64,000 bases of DNA from Streptomyces sp. SAT1 (lineage in GTDB: Bacteria > Actinomycetota > Actinomycetes > Streptomycetales > Streptomycetaceae): positions 4,191,501 through 4,255,500 of the forward strand of contig NZ_CP015849.1 in assembly GCF_001654495.1 (NCBI RefSeq), written 5' to 3'. The translations under genes and the position numbers were made by a program. This document shows, one piece after another, positions 53,692-63,280 of the stretch. Numbering within the stretch: the stretch's first letter is position 1; each line of letters starts with the position of its first letter. The notes under the pieces are model-generated. The model saw only the letters and a program-made list of their open reading frames with translations. It was not told where the DNA came from and did no database searches.

Positions 53692-55257
53692 ATGTACCGA
53701 CTGAGCCGCGAGAAGAAGCGGGAACAGAAGCGCGCCGCGCGCTCGGCGACGTCCGCGGCGGCACCGATCGCCGTGCACGTGCCCGTGCCCACGGCCGGAT
53801 CCGGCGACGGCGGCGGCGGGGGAGCCCGTGCCTGGGCCTCGGTCGCCGGGGTGCGGCTCGACCCGGCGCCCGGCGAGGAGATCCAGCAGACCGTGCTGAA
53901 CCACCTCCACCGCATCGCCCTCACCACCGGCCGTCCCGTCCTCGCGACGGTCACCGACGAACGCATCGGCTATGTCGTCCCGCTCCGGGTCCACGGCGAC
54001 GGCTCCAGCACGTTCACGGCCCAGCCGCTGCGCACCGCGCCGCCGCCGCTGGAGCGCGCCCCGGAAACAGGCCACCGGGAATTGGGTCAGCAGGGGGAGC
54101 AGCGGGAGCGGCACGAGACGGACCGGCCGCTGCCGGACGAGGGCCCGACCCACGTCCTGCGCCGGCTCCCGCGCCCGTCGGGGGAGCCGCGCCCGGCATC
54201 CGGGCCGCGCTCGGGGCCGCGATGGGCGGCGGAGGCACAGGGGGCACAGAAGGCACGGGAAGCGCAGGGGGCACAGGGGGCGTCGGAGCCGTCGCCGACG
54301 TTCGTGCTGCGCCCCGCGCGTGACCTGCCGGACGGCGACCGGCCGGACCCCACCCGGACAGCGGACCCGACCGCCGGTCCGACAGCGGACCTGACCGCCG
54401 GTCCGACAGCGGACCCGGTCGTCGATCCGACGGCGGGGCCGACCACGTATCCCGCTCCGGACGCGGCTCCGGATGCGGCACCGGCCCCGGTCCTGCCGCC
54501 CGGCACGGCGGTGGCGCCCACGGGCAGCTTCGGCCCGCCGCCGGTGATGGACCCGGAGCGTCCCGCGTCCGCCGGTACGCGCCCGGCGGTCGTGCCGGGC
54601 CCCGCACCCGAACTCGCGGAGCCCGCGCCGCTGCCGGTCTCCGTCCCCCGGCCCGCCGTCGCCCCCGTCATCGACCCCGAGACCGTCATCGGCCTCGACC
54701 CCGACCCCAGGCCCACCCCCGCCCGCGGGTTCGACGCCGTGGCCGAGGCCGTGCTCGGCGACGATCCGCGGACTCTGGCCGGCGGGGGCGGTGCCGTTCT
54801 GCTGGCCGAGCCCCTGGCCCAGGTCAACGAGGCGGTGCGCGCCGGGCAGATCGAGGAGGCGGCGGCCCTGGCGGAGCGCACGGTCGCGGAGGCGTCCGGC
54901 ACGCTGGGCGCGACGCACCCCGAGGTGCTGCGGGTGCGGGAGCTGTCGGCGTACATCGCCTATCTGGCCGGTGAGTCCGAGCGCGCCTTCGCCCTCTCGC
55001 TCGACCTGGCCCGTATCCACCGGGCGGCGGACGACGCCGAGGGCGCGTACGGCAACGTCCGCAGCGCGGCCACCGCCTGGCGGGGCGTCCGCGATCCCGA
55101 GGAGGGGCTGCGTCTGGGCGGCGAACTGCTCGGCCTGTGGACCGAGCTGGCCGCCGAGGACGGTCCGGCGGCGGAGGACATCGAGGAACTGGAGTCCGCC
55201 CGCATCCGTATGGAGCGCCTGACCGAGCGGGCCGGCAGGCGGTCCGGGGGCCGGTGA
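53692..55257 (+). CDS. Hypothetical protein with disordered middle and TPR-like C-terminus
   Basis: The 521-residue protein starts with a basic segment (MYRLSREKKREQKRAARSAT). A small folded N-terminal domain (about 45-115, EEIQQTVLNHLHRIALTTGRPVLATVTD) follows, then a Pro/Ala/Thr-rich stretch of roughly 230 residues with PTAGPTAD repeats, and a helical C-terminus with TPR-like sequence (VNEAVRAGQIEEAAALAERT, HPEVLRVRELSAYIAYLAGE). GAGGGAGCC lies before ATG 53692; earlier in-frame starts are less likely. No family was recognised beyond TPR-like. It is divergent from the DUF6668-like gene. Confidence 0.75.
   Translation: MYRLSREKKREQKRAARSATSAAAPIAVHVPVPTAGSGDGGGGGARAWASVAGVRLDPAPGEEIQQTVLNHLHRIALTTGRPVLATVTDERIGYVVPLRVHGDGSSTFTAQPLRTAPPPLERAPETGHRELGQQGEQRERHETDRPLPDEGPTHVLRRLPRPSGEPRPASGPRSGPRWAAEAQGAQKAREAQGAQGASEPSPTFVLRPARDLPDGDRPDPTRTADPTAGPTADLTAGPTADPVVDPTAGPTTYPAPDAAPDAAPAPVLPPGTAVAPTGSFGPPPVMDPERPASAGTRPAVVPGPAPELAEPAPLPVSVPRPAVAPVIDPETVIGLDPDPRPTPARGFDAVAEAVLGDDPRTLAGGGGAVLLAEPLAQVNEAVRAGQIEEAAALAERTVAEASGTLGATHPEVLRVRELSAYIAYLAGESERAFALSLDLARIHRAADDAEGAYGNVRSAATAWRGVRDPEEGLRLGGELLGLWTELAAEDGPAAEDIEELESARIRMERLTERAGRRSGGR
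54354..54418 (+). repeat. Short coding repeat in the TPR-like gene
   Basis: GACAGCGGACC[C/T]GACCGCCGGTCC recurs with a period of 24 bp over about 2.5 copies, encoding PTA(G/D) repeats in the disordered middle of the protein. Confidence 0.6.
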
Positions 55258-55290
55258 CCCGGTGACCCGGTGGCTGAGTGGCTCAGTGGC

Positions 55291-55776
55291 TCAGTGCACG
55301 CAGAACTCGTTGTCCTCCGGGTCCGCCATGACCACCCACTGCCCGGCGGGCTCCTTCACCTCCCGCAGCACCCGCGCGCCCAGCGCGCACAGCCGCTCCA
55401 CCTCGTCGGCCCGCCGGTCCGCGCCGGGGTGCAGGTCCAGATGGAGCCGGTTCTTGCCGGTCTTCGCGCCCGCCGCCCGCTGGAAGAGCAGCCGCCGCCC
55501 CAGCCCGGTGCCGCGCTCGGGGTCGTACGGATCGTCCGGGTGCCGGACGCCGACCAGGTCCCGGAAGGCCGGGCGGCCGTGGTACTCGACGGTGGCCTCG
55601 GCAGGCAGCGCGCCGTACTGGAGCAGTTGCTCGACGAGGGCGCTGTTGTCCTCGGGCTCGTAGTGCAGCGCGCCCGCCCAGAAGTCGGCCTGCGCGTGCG
55701 GGTCGGCGGCGTCGATGACGAGCTTCCAGTGCACCGGCGCGGGGGTGCGGGCTGAGGACATCTGTGTCTCCGTCAT
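55291..55776 (-). CDS. VOC-family (glyoxalase-like) protein
   Basis: The 161-residue protein has the VOC fold signatures: HWKLVIDAADPHAQADFWAGAL at the start, NRLHLDLHPGA with the metal-type His, and a C-terminal MADPEDNEFCVH that ends in Cys-Val-His. These proteins act as isomerases, dioxygenases or resistance binders. It is divergent from a CGNR zinc-finger gene, with only 21 bp between the start codons, which is too short for separate ribosome sites. Both messages must be leaderless or nearly so. Confidence 0.9.
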   Translation of the reverse strand: MTETQMSSARTPAPVHWKLVIDAADPHAQADFWAGALHYEPEDNSALVEQLLQYGALPAEATVEYHGRPAFRDLVGVRHPDDPYDPERGTGLGRRLLFQRAAGAKTGKNRLHLDLHPGADRRADEVERLCALGARVLREVKEPAGQWVVMADPEDNEFCVH

Positions 55777-55799
55777 GTAACCACTTATACTAGTTACAT
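55775..55799. promoter_or_regulatory. Overlapping divergent promoter and operator of VOC/CGNR pair
   Basis: ATGTAAC (55775-55781) and GTTACAT (55793-55799) form a perfect inverted repeat with an 11-nt spacer, covering both start codons. On the plus strand TATACT (55786-55791) is a -10 hexamer 6 nt before ATG 55798. On the minus strand TAGTAT lies 10 nt before the other ATG. A regulator dimer here would block both genes. Confidence 0.7.
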
Positions 55800-56442
55800 G
55801 AACGCGCAGGCAACGGAATCACCGGAATCGCCGGAACCGGCTCCCGGACTGACCCTGGCCTCGCACGAGGGGAAGCCGTACCGCTTCGACCCGGGCACGC
55901 TGTGTCTGGAACTGCTGCCCACGGGTGGCCCCGGGCCCTTCGCCCGCTACGAGGTGCTGCACACGCCCGCCGACCTCGTGACCTGGGCCGGACGCAGCAG
56001 GCTCGCCGACGGCCTCGGCCTCACGGTCACCGAGGACGAGCTGGAGCGGACGCGCGCCGTCCGGGACGCGCTGTTCCTGCTCACCGCCGACCGCGCGCAC
56101 GGCCGTCCGCCGCGGGGCGCGCACCTGGACGCGGTCAACGAGGCCGCCGCCGCGCCGCCCCTCGTCTCCCGGCTGACCCCCGAGGGCACCCGCGTCTGGG
56201 CACCCGGCGCCACCGGCACCCAGTTGCTCTCGACCGTCGCCCGCGATGCGATCGACCTGTTCAGCGGGCCCTTCGCGGACCGCGTCCGGGAGTGCGGCGC
56301 GCACGACTGCTTCCTGCTCTTCGTGGACACCTCACGTCCGGGACGGCGGCGCTGGTGCGCGATGGAGCACTGCGGGAACCGTGAGAAGGTCCGGGCGCAC
56401 CGCGCCCGCGCGACCCGGCCCGACGACAGGACGACGCCCTGA
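55798..56442 (+). CDS. CGNR zinc-finger protein
   Basis: The 214-residue protein has a RsgI/ABATE-like N-terminal domain (CLELLPTGGPGPFARYEVL, LERTRAVRDALFLL) and a C-terminal CGNR zinc finger. CGAHDCFLLFVDTSRPGRRR then CAMEHCGNREK supplies four Cys. This matches the stress-associated transcription regulators called CGNR proteins. Its position divergent from VOC suggests it may repress that gene and itself through the shared operator. That is inferred. It has no ribosome site, so it is probably leaderless. Confidence 0.9.
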   Translation: MNAQATESPESPEPAPGLTLASHEGKPYRFDPGTLCLELLPTGGPGPFARYEVLHTPADLVTWAGRSRLADGLGLTVTEDELERTRAVRDALFLLTADRAHGRPPRGAHLDAVNEAAAAPPLVSRLTPEGTRVWAPGATGTQLLSTVARDAIDLFSGPFADRVRECGAHDCFLLFVDTSRPGRRRWCAMEHCGNREKVRAHRARATRPDDRTTP

Positions 56443-56479
56443 CGGCCCCGCGCTTAGCCCCCGGTCCGGCTCGGTCGGT

Positions 56480-57649
56480 CTACGCCTCCACCGCGCCCGT
56501 GGCCGACCGCGCACCCTCGGCCGCAGCGTCGAGCGCCGGGGTCGGGGCCGGTTCCGGTGCCGAGTCCGACGCCTGTGCCTGCGCCTGCGCCTGCGCCTGC
56601 GCCTGCGCCGGAAGAGCGTCCGCCAGTGGCGCGGACTGCCCCGCCACCACCTTGCCCGCCGCACCCGCACCCGCACCCGCACGGTCACCCGCACCCACAC
56701 CCGCGCCCCCGCTCAACGGTGCGGCGCCCGCCGCGGCGAGTGCCGCGCGGGCCTGCGCCGCCCGGCGGGCCGTACGCAGCCCGTCCCAGGTCAGCAGGGT
56801 CAGCGCCAGCCACACCAGGGCGAACCCGGCCCAGCGCTCGGCCGGCATGGACTCATGGAAGTAGACGACGCCGAGCAGGAACTGGAAGACCGGCGCCAGG
56901 TACTGGAGCAGCCCCAGCGTGGACAGCGGCACCCGGATCGCCGCCGCGCCGAAGCAGACCAGCGGCAGCGCGGTGACGACGCCGGTGGAGGCGAGCAGCG
57001 CGGCGTGCCCGGCGCCCTCGCTCGCGAAGGTCGCCCCGCCGTGTCCGCCCAGCCACAGCAGATAGCCGAGCGCCGGCAGGAACTGCACCGCGGTCTCGGC
57101 GGCCAGCGACTCGACGCCGCCGAGGTCCACCTTCTTCTTCACCAGGCCGTAGGTGGCGAAGGAGAAGGCGAGGCAGAGGGAGATCCAGGGCGGCTGGCCG
57201 TAGCCGACGGCGAGCACCAGCACGGAGGCGGCGCCCGTGGCGACCGCCGCCCACTGCACGGGCCGCAGCCGCTCCTTGAGGAGCAGCACGCCCATCGCGA
57301 TGGTGACCAGCGGGTTGATGAAATAGCCGAGGGACGCCTCGACGACATGCCCGCTGTTCACGGCCCAGATGTAGACGCCCCAGTTGACGGTGATCACCGC
57401 GGCGGCGATCACGATGAGGCCGAGCCTGCGCGGCTGGCGCAGCAGTTCCCCGGCCCAGGCCCAGCGCCGTACGACGAGCAGCGCGGCCACGACGAACACC
57501 AGGGACCACACCATCCGGTGGGCGAGGATTTCCATCGCCCCGGCGGGCTTGAGCAGCGGCCAGAACAGGGGCACGAGGCCCCACATCCCGTAGGCCGCGA
57601 AGCCGTTCAGCAGACCTGTGCGCCGCTCGCCGGCCGACTTCTCGCTCAC
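56480..57649 (-). CDS. rarD: RarD/EamA-family transporter
   Basis: The 389-residue membrane protein has ten hydrophobic segments in two EamA halves and RarD marks such as GLLNGFAAYGMWGLVPLFWP at the N-terminus and VNWGVYIWAVNSGHVVEASLGYFINPL (in two parts). It belongs to the drug/metabolite transporter superfamily; the substrate is unknown. About the last 90 residues form an Ala/Gly/Gln-rich tail (AQAQAQAQAQAS) encoded by a 6-bp repeat, absent from normal RarD. The GTG at 57649 follows AAGGAGGGTCC, a strong ribosome site. Confidence 0.92.
   Translation of the reverse strand: MSEKSAGERRTGLLNGFAAYGMWGLVPLFWPLLKPAGAMEILAHRMVWSLVFVVAALLVVRRWAWAGELLRQPRRLGLIVIAAAVITVNWGVYIWAVNSGHVVEASLGYFINPLVTIAMGVLLLKERLRPVQWAAVATGAASVLVLAVGYGQPPWISLCLAFSFATYGLVKKKVDLGGVESLAAETAVQFLPALGYLLWLGGHGGATFASEGAGHAALLASTGVVTALPLVCFGAAAIRVPLSTLGLLQYLAPVFQFLLGVVYFHESMPAERWAGFALVWLALTLLTWDGLRTARRAAQARAALAAAGAAPLSGGAGVGAGDRAGAGAGAAGKVVAGQSAPLADALPAQAQAQAQAQAQASDSAPEPAPTPALDAAAEGARSATGAVEA
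56571..56606. repeat. 6-bp microsatellite in the rarD tail
   Basis: GCCTGC (first copy GCCTGT) is repeated six times in tandem and encodes Ala-Gln pairs. A second 6-bp repeat (GCACCC, about 56661-56682) encodes Gly/Ala pairs nearby. Confidence 0.85.
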
Positions 57650-57738
57650 GGACCCTCCTTCGTGGCATGCCCGGCCGCCAGGCCGCGCGGCCGCGTTCCG
57701 GCGCGGCCAGCACGAAGGTAGCGCCGGGCACCCCCGTC

Positions 57739-57770
57739 TGTCATGCCCGTATCGCCATACGGTCATGACA
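57739..57770. promoter_or_regulatory. 32-bp palindrome upstream of rarD
   Basis: TGTCATG and CATGACA are the outer arms, CCGTAT and ATACGG the inner arms, around a 4-nt centre, with one unpaired base on each side between the arms. It lies about 90 bp before the rarD start, in the right place for a regulator. Confidence 0.6.
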
Positions 57771-57803
57771 GGTGGAGGGCCCGGCGCGGGAGTGCCCGGC
57801 GTG

Positions 57804-58658
57804 TCAGCCCTTGAGTCCGGCGCGGATCGCCTCGGCGAGCGGGGTGGTCGGGCGGCCGGTCAGCCGGGACAGGTCACCGCTGTCGACGACCAGTTCGCCC
57901 TTCTCGATGGAGGCGTCCACCCCGGCGAGGATCGCCGCGAACGCCTCGGGCAGCCCGGCGCCGGTCAGGACCGCCTGGAACTCCTCGACGGAGACGTCGC
58001 GGTAGACGATCTCCTCGCCGGTCTGCCGGCTCAGCTCCGCGGCGAACTCGGCGAAGCCCCACGCCTCGTCGCCGCCCAGCTCGTACGTCTTGTTCTCGTG
58101 GCCCTCGCCGGTGAGCACCGCGACGGCGGCGGCCGCGTAGTCGGCGCGCGACGCCGAGGAGAGCCGCCCGGCGCCCGCGGCGTGCACGACGGCGCGGTGC
58201 TCCAGGGCGGGGGCCAGGTTCTCGGTGTAGTTCTCGTGGTACCAGCCGTTGCGCAGCAGGGTGTACGGCAGACCGGAGGCGAGCAGGGCCTCCTCGGTGC
58301 CGCGGTGGTCGTCGGCGAGGGCGGCCTTCAGGCTGCCGGGGGCGCTGGTGTAGGCGAGCAGGGCGACTCCGGCGGCCTTGGCGGCGTCGATGACGACCCG
58401 GTGCTGCTGGACGCGGCCCTTGTCGAACTCGTTGCCGGAGACGAGGAGCACCTTGTCGCCGGCGGCGAAGAGGCCGTCGAAGGTCTCGGGCGCGTTGTAG
58501 TCGGCGACCGCGACGCGCACACCGCGCTCGGCCAGGTCGGCGGCCTTCTCCGGGGTACGGACCACGGCGGTGACCTGCTCGGCCGGAACCTTCTCCAGCA
58601 GTTGCTCCACGACCAGGCGGCCGAGGTGTCCGGTGGCTCCGGTGACGACGATGCTCAT
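57804..58658 (-). CDS. NmrA-like SDR, NAD(P)H:quinone oxidoreductase type (QorB-like)
   Basis: The 284-residue SDR has the NADPH motif VVTGATGHLGRLVVEQLL, and YTSAP, YTLLRNGWYHENYTENL and LGGDEAWGFAEFAAELS as in QorB/YtfG-type quinone reductases. It has no classical Y-x-x-x-K pair in the expected place, like other NmrA proteins. It is divergent from an HxlR regulator with a conserved Cys; such pairs respond to quinones or electrophiles. AAGGAGAT gives a strong ribosome site. Confidence 0.9.
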   Translation of the reverse strand: MSIVVTGATGHLGRLVVEQLLEKVPAEQVTAVVRTPEKAADLAERGVRVAVADYNAPETFDGLFAAGDKVLLVSGNEFDKGRVQQHRVVIDAAKAAGVALLAYTSAPGSLKAALADDHRGTEEALLASGLPYTLLRNGWYHENYTENLAPALEHRAVVHAAGAGRLSSASRADYAAAAVAVLTGEGHENKTYELGGDEAWGFAEFAAELSRQTGEEIVYRDVSVEEFQAVLTGAGLPEAFAAILAGVDASIEKGELVVDSGDLSRLTGRPTTPLAEAIRAGLKG

Positions 58659-58720
58659 GAGGGGATCTCCTTGTGGGTGGCTCTGGCAGCCACCCTAGGA
58701 GCAAAGCTAACCAAAAGAAA

Positions 58721-58743
58721 GTACCCACTTTGAAGTAAGGTAC
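58721..58743. promoter_or_regulatory. Dyad operator of the HxlR/QorB pair, overlapping a -10 element
   Basis: GTACC (58721-58725) and GGTAC (58739-58743) flank ACTT-TG-AAGT (58727-58736), making a near-perfect dyad. TAAGGT (58736-58741), 6 nt before ATG 58748, is the likely -10 of the HxlR gene and lies inside the dyad, so the regulator could repress itself. Confidence 0.6.
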
Positions 58744-58747
58744 CTAC

Positions 58748-59170
58748 ATGACGGAAAGCGCAGTGACCAGTGCCGCGTCCCGGACCGTGAGCGCCGAGGC
58801 GATGTGCCCGTACCGGCTCGTCCTGGAGCACGTCACCAGCCGCTGGGGCGTGCTCGTCCTGATCGAGCTGCTGGAGCGGCCGCACCGCTTCAGCGAGCTG
58901 CGCCGCGCCATCGGCCGGGTGAGTGAGAAGGGCGTCAGCGAGAAGATGCTCGCCCAGACGCTCCAGACCCTGGAGCGCGACGGCCTCGTCCACCGCGACG
59001 CCCGGCCCGTGATCCCGCCGCGCGTCGACTACTCCCTGACCGGGCTGGGCCGCGAGGCCGCCGAGCAGGTGCGCACCCTCGCCGAGTGGACCCACCGGCG
59101 CATGCCGGACGTGGCGCGGGCCCGGCAGGCGTACGACGAGGCCCGGACGGAAGCCGTCCGGGCCTCGTGA
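58748..59170 (+). CDS. HxlR-family regulator with a conserved Cys
   Basis: The 140-residue winged-HTH protein belongs to the HxlR family: MCPYRLVLEHVTSRWGVLVL, RFSELRRAIGRVSEKGVSEKML and VDYSLTGLGREAAEQV. Cys20, just before PYRLVLEHVTSRWG, matches the sensing Cys of redox and electrophile regulators such as QorR and HypR. It is divergent from the quinone reductase gene. There is no ribosome site and a -10 hexamer lies 6 nt upstream, so it is probably leaderless. Its last codons form a terminator-like hairpin. Confidence 0.9.
   Translation: MTESAVTSAASRTVSAEAMCPYRLVLEHVTSRWGVLVLIELLERPHRFSELRRAIGRVSEKGVSEKMLAQTLQTLERDGLVHRDARPVIPPRVDYSLTGLGREAAEQVRTLAEWTHRRMPDVARARQAYDEARTEAVRAS
59138..59166. 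terminator. Terminator hairpin within the end of the HxlR gene
   Basis: GAGGCCCGGACGG (59138-59150) and CCGTCCGGGCCTC (59154-59166) form a perfect 13-bp stem with an AAG loop, ending 1 bp before the stop codon TGA. It sits between two convergent genes and could stop transcription from both. Confidence 0.7.
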
Positions 59171-59185
59171 GGAAGCGGCTCGTCC

Positions 59186-60227
<1,042 letters not shown>

Positions 60228-60238
<11 letters not shown>

Positions 60239-62159
60239 CGCTGATCTCTTTCAGTGCGTCGGCGAGTTGTTCGGCTTTGAAGGGCATGCCGTTGACCTGG
60301 TTGTAGGAGTGGGCGTCGACGAGGTATCTGGCGCGGACGAGGGTGGCGAGCTGGCCGAGGTTCATCTCGGGGATCACGATCTTGTCGTAGGCGGCCAGGA
60401 GGGTGCCGAGGTTGCGTGGGAACGGGTTGAGGTGGCGCAGGTGTGCCTGTGCGATGGGGACGCCTTCGGCGCGCAGGCGTCGTACGGCGGCGGTGACGGG
60501 GCCGTAGGTGGATCCCCAGCCCAGTACGAGGGTGCGGGCGTGGTCGGGGTCGTCGGCCTGGATGTCGGGCACGGTGATGCTGTCGATCTTGGCCTGGCGG
60601 GTGCGGACCATGAAGTCGTGGTTGGCGGGGTCGTAGGAGATGCTGCCGGTGCCGTCCTGTTTCTCGATGCCGCCGATACGGTGTTCCAGGCCGGGGGTGC
60701 CGGGCACGGCCCAGGGGCGTGCCAGGGTGTGGGGGTCGCGTTTGTAGGGCCAGAACACCTCGGTGCCGTCGGGCAGGGTGTGGTTGGGTCCGGTCGCGAA
60801 GGGGACGTGCAGGTCGGGGAGTTCGTCGATGTCGGGGATGCGCCAGGGTTCGGAGCCGTTGGCGAGGTAGCCGTCGGAGAGGAGGAAGACGGGGGTGCGG
60901 TGGGTGAGGGCGATACGGGCCGCTTCCAGTGCCGCGTCGAAGCAGTCCCCCGCCGTGCGCGGCGCCACCACGGGGACGGGGGCTTCGCCGTTGCGGCCGT
61001 ACATGGCCTGGAGCAGGTCCGCCTGCTCGGTCTTGGTGGGCAGTCCGGTGGAGGGGCCGCCGCGCTGGATGTCGACGACCAGCAGCGGCAGTTCCAGGGA
61101 GACCGCCAGCCCGATCGTCTCCGACTTCAGCGCCACCCCGGGCCCGGAGGTCGTCGTCACGGCCAGCGACCCGCCGAACGCCGCGCCCAGCGCCGCCCCG
61201 ATCCCCGCGATCTCGTCCTCCGCCTGGAACGTGCGCACCCCGAACGCCTTGTGCCGTGACAGCTCGTGCAGGATGTCGGAGGCCGGGGTGATCGGGTAGG
61301 AGCCCAGGAACAGTGGCAGTCCCGCCTGCCGGGAGGCCGCGACCAGCCCGTAGGCCAGGGCCAGGTTCCCCGAGATGTTGCGGTACACCCCCGGGCGGAA
61401 GGCGTGTGCCGCCGGCGCGACCTCGTAGGAGACGGCGAAGTCCTCCGTGGTCTCCCCGAAGTTCCAGCCCGCCCGGAACGCCGTCACGTTCGCCGCCGCG
61501 ATCTGCGGGCGCCGCGCGAACTTCGCCGCCAGGAACCGCTCCGTGCCCTCGGTCGGCCGGTGATACATCCACGACAGCAGCCCCAGCGCGAACATGTTCT
61601 TGCTGCGCTCGGCCTCCTTGCGTGACAGACCCGACCCGGCCAGCGCCTGCACCGTCAGCGATGTCAGCGGCACCGCGTGCACCCGGAAACCGTCCAGCGA
61701 CCCGTCCTCCACCGGGGAGGCCGCATAGCCGACCTTCTGCAACGCCCGCCGCGTGAACTCGTCCGTGTTCACGATGATCTCCGCGCCCCGCGGCAGATCA
61801 CCCAGGTTCGCTTTCAGCGCGGCCGGGTTCATCGCGACCAGCACGTCCGGGGAATCACCCGGGGTCAGGATGTCATGGTCGGCGAAATGCAGCTGGAACG
61901 ACGACACCCCCGGCAGCGTCCCGGCAGGCGCCCGGATCTCCGCCGGGAAGTTCGGCAGCGTCGACAGATCATTCCCGAACGACGCCGTCTCCGACGTGAA
62001 CCGGTCCCCCGTGAGCTGCATCCCGTCACCCGAGTCACCCGCGAACCGGATCACCACCCGATCCACACGGCGGACGTCCTTCGTTCCGGCCGCCCTGCGC
62101 TGTTCCCCTACGACGGTTCCGTCGGCCTGTTCCGCTGGACTGCTGACCTGGCTGGTCAC
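60228..62159 (-). CDS. korA: 2-oxoacid:ferredoxin oxidoreductase, alpha subunit
   Basis: The 643-residue subunit is a fusion of the gamma-like domain (VVIRFAGDSGDGMQLTGDRF at the start, then LPNFPAEIRAPAGTLPGVSSFQL in two parts) and the alpha domain (LGSYPITPASDILHELS, FQAEDEIAGIGAALGAAFGG, TTSGPGVALKSE). This is the fused KorA type. The GTG at 62159 follows GGAGGAGGTCC. 2-Oxoglutarate is the expected substrate in actinobacteria, not proven here. Confidence 0.95.
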
Positions 62160-62578
62160 TGAACTGGACCTCCTCCGAGGCGGCTGTGGTGAACGGCCTT
62201 CCCGAAAGTCCTGGCGAAGACCTTCCCGATGTCAACCCTACGACCGTCAGCTCTGCCCTCCCGGCGGCTGTCGCATGCTGGACGGGCCCGCGAGACGGTC
62301 CTGTGCCCTGTTCTGTCACGCCGTTGCGGCCTCGCGGACCTCCTTCAAGGACGTTGCGCCACAGTCGCCCGTCCGGCGTACTCCCGGCCGGTCCGGACGG
62401 GTCCGGACCCGTCCCGCCGGTCCGGACCCGCACCGGCGGCTCCCGGACGGCCGGGAGCCGGACGGCCGGCATCCGGGCGACCCGGATCCGGACGGGCGGG
62501 ATCCGGGCGACCGGGAGCCGGACGGGCGGGACCCGGATCGGGGCCCGCTGGGGGACCCCGCCCGTTCAGTGTCGGCCG
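62160..62578. other. Intergenic region upstream of korA with GC repeats
   Basis: No gene is seen in these 419 bases. Near korA lie its ribosome site and promoter. From about 62400 to 62555 the DNA is a GC-rich imperfect repeat: ATCCGGGCGACC occurs at 62471 and 62501, and GGGAGCCGGACGG at 62453 and 62513. Confidence 0.6.
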
Positions 62579-63250
62579 CTAGGAGTTCAGATAGGTGAGG
62601 ACGGCGAGAACGCGCCGGTGATCCCCGTCACTCGGGGACAGGCCGAGCTTGAGGAAGATGTTGCTGACGTGCTTCTCGACCGCGCCGTCGCTGACCACGA
62701 GCTGGCGGGCGATCGCCGAGTTCGTCCGCCCCTCGGCCATGAGGCCCAGCACCTCGCGCTCGCGCGGGGTGAGCCCGGCCAGCACGTCCTGCTTGCGGCT
62801 GCGCCCGAGCAACTGGGCGACCACCTCCGGGTCGAGGGCCGTACCGCCCTGGGCCACCCGGACCACCGCGTCCACGAACTCGCGCACCTCGGCCACCCGG
62901 TCCTTGAGCAGATAGCCGACCCCGCGGCTGGAGCCCGCCAGCAGCTCGGTGGCGTACCGCTCCTCCACGTACTGGGACAGGACGAGCACCCCGAGCCCGG
63001 GGTGCGCCTTGCGCAGCCGCACCGCCGCCCGTACCCCCTCGTCGGTGTGGGTCGGCGGCATCCGCACATCGGCCACGACCACGTCGGGCAGCTCGCCCCG
63101 GCCGTGCAGATCGGTGATGGTCTTGATCAGCGCCTCGGCGTCACCGACACCGGCCACGACGTCGTGCCCGCGGTCGGTCAGCAGCCGGGTCAGGCCCTCC
63201 CTGAGCAGCACTGAATCCTCGGCGATGACCACCCGCACCCTGTCCTCCAC
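62579..63250 (-). CDS. NarL/LuxR-family response regulator
   Basis: The 223-residue protein has a receiver domain (VVIAEDSVLLREGL with the acidic pair, VVVADVRMPPTHTDEG with the phospho-Asp, and YLLKDR with the Lys) and a LuxR-type HTH (LTPREREVLGLMAEGRTNSAIA, VEKHVSNIFLKLGL). It is the partner of the histidine kinase upstream on the same strand. GTG 63250 follows a G-rich stretch. The signal and targets are unknown. Confidence 0.94.
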   Translation of the reverse strand: MEDRVRVVIAEDSVLLREGLTRLLTDRGHDVVAGVGDAEALIKTITDLHGRGELPDVVVADVRMPPTHTDEGVRAAVRLRKAHPGLGVLVLSQYVEERYATELLAGSSRGVGYLLKDRVAEVREFVDAVVRVAQGGTALDPEVVAQLLGRSRKQDVLAGLTPREREVLGLMAEGRTNSAIARQLVVSDGAVEKHVSNIFLKLGLSPSDGDHRRVLAVLTYLNS

Positions 63251-63280
63251 GATCTTCGGCCCCCCACAGCCCATCTACGG

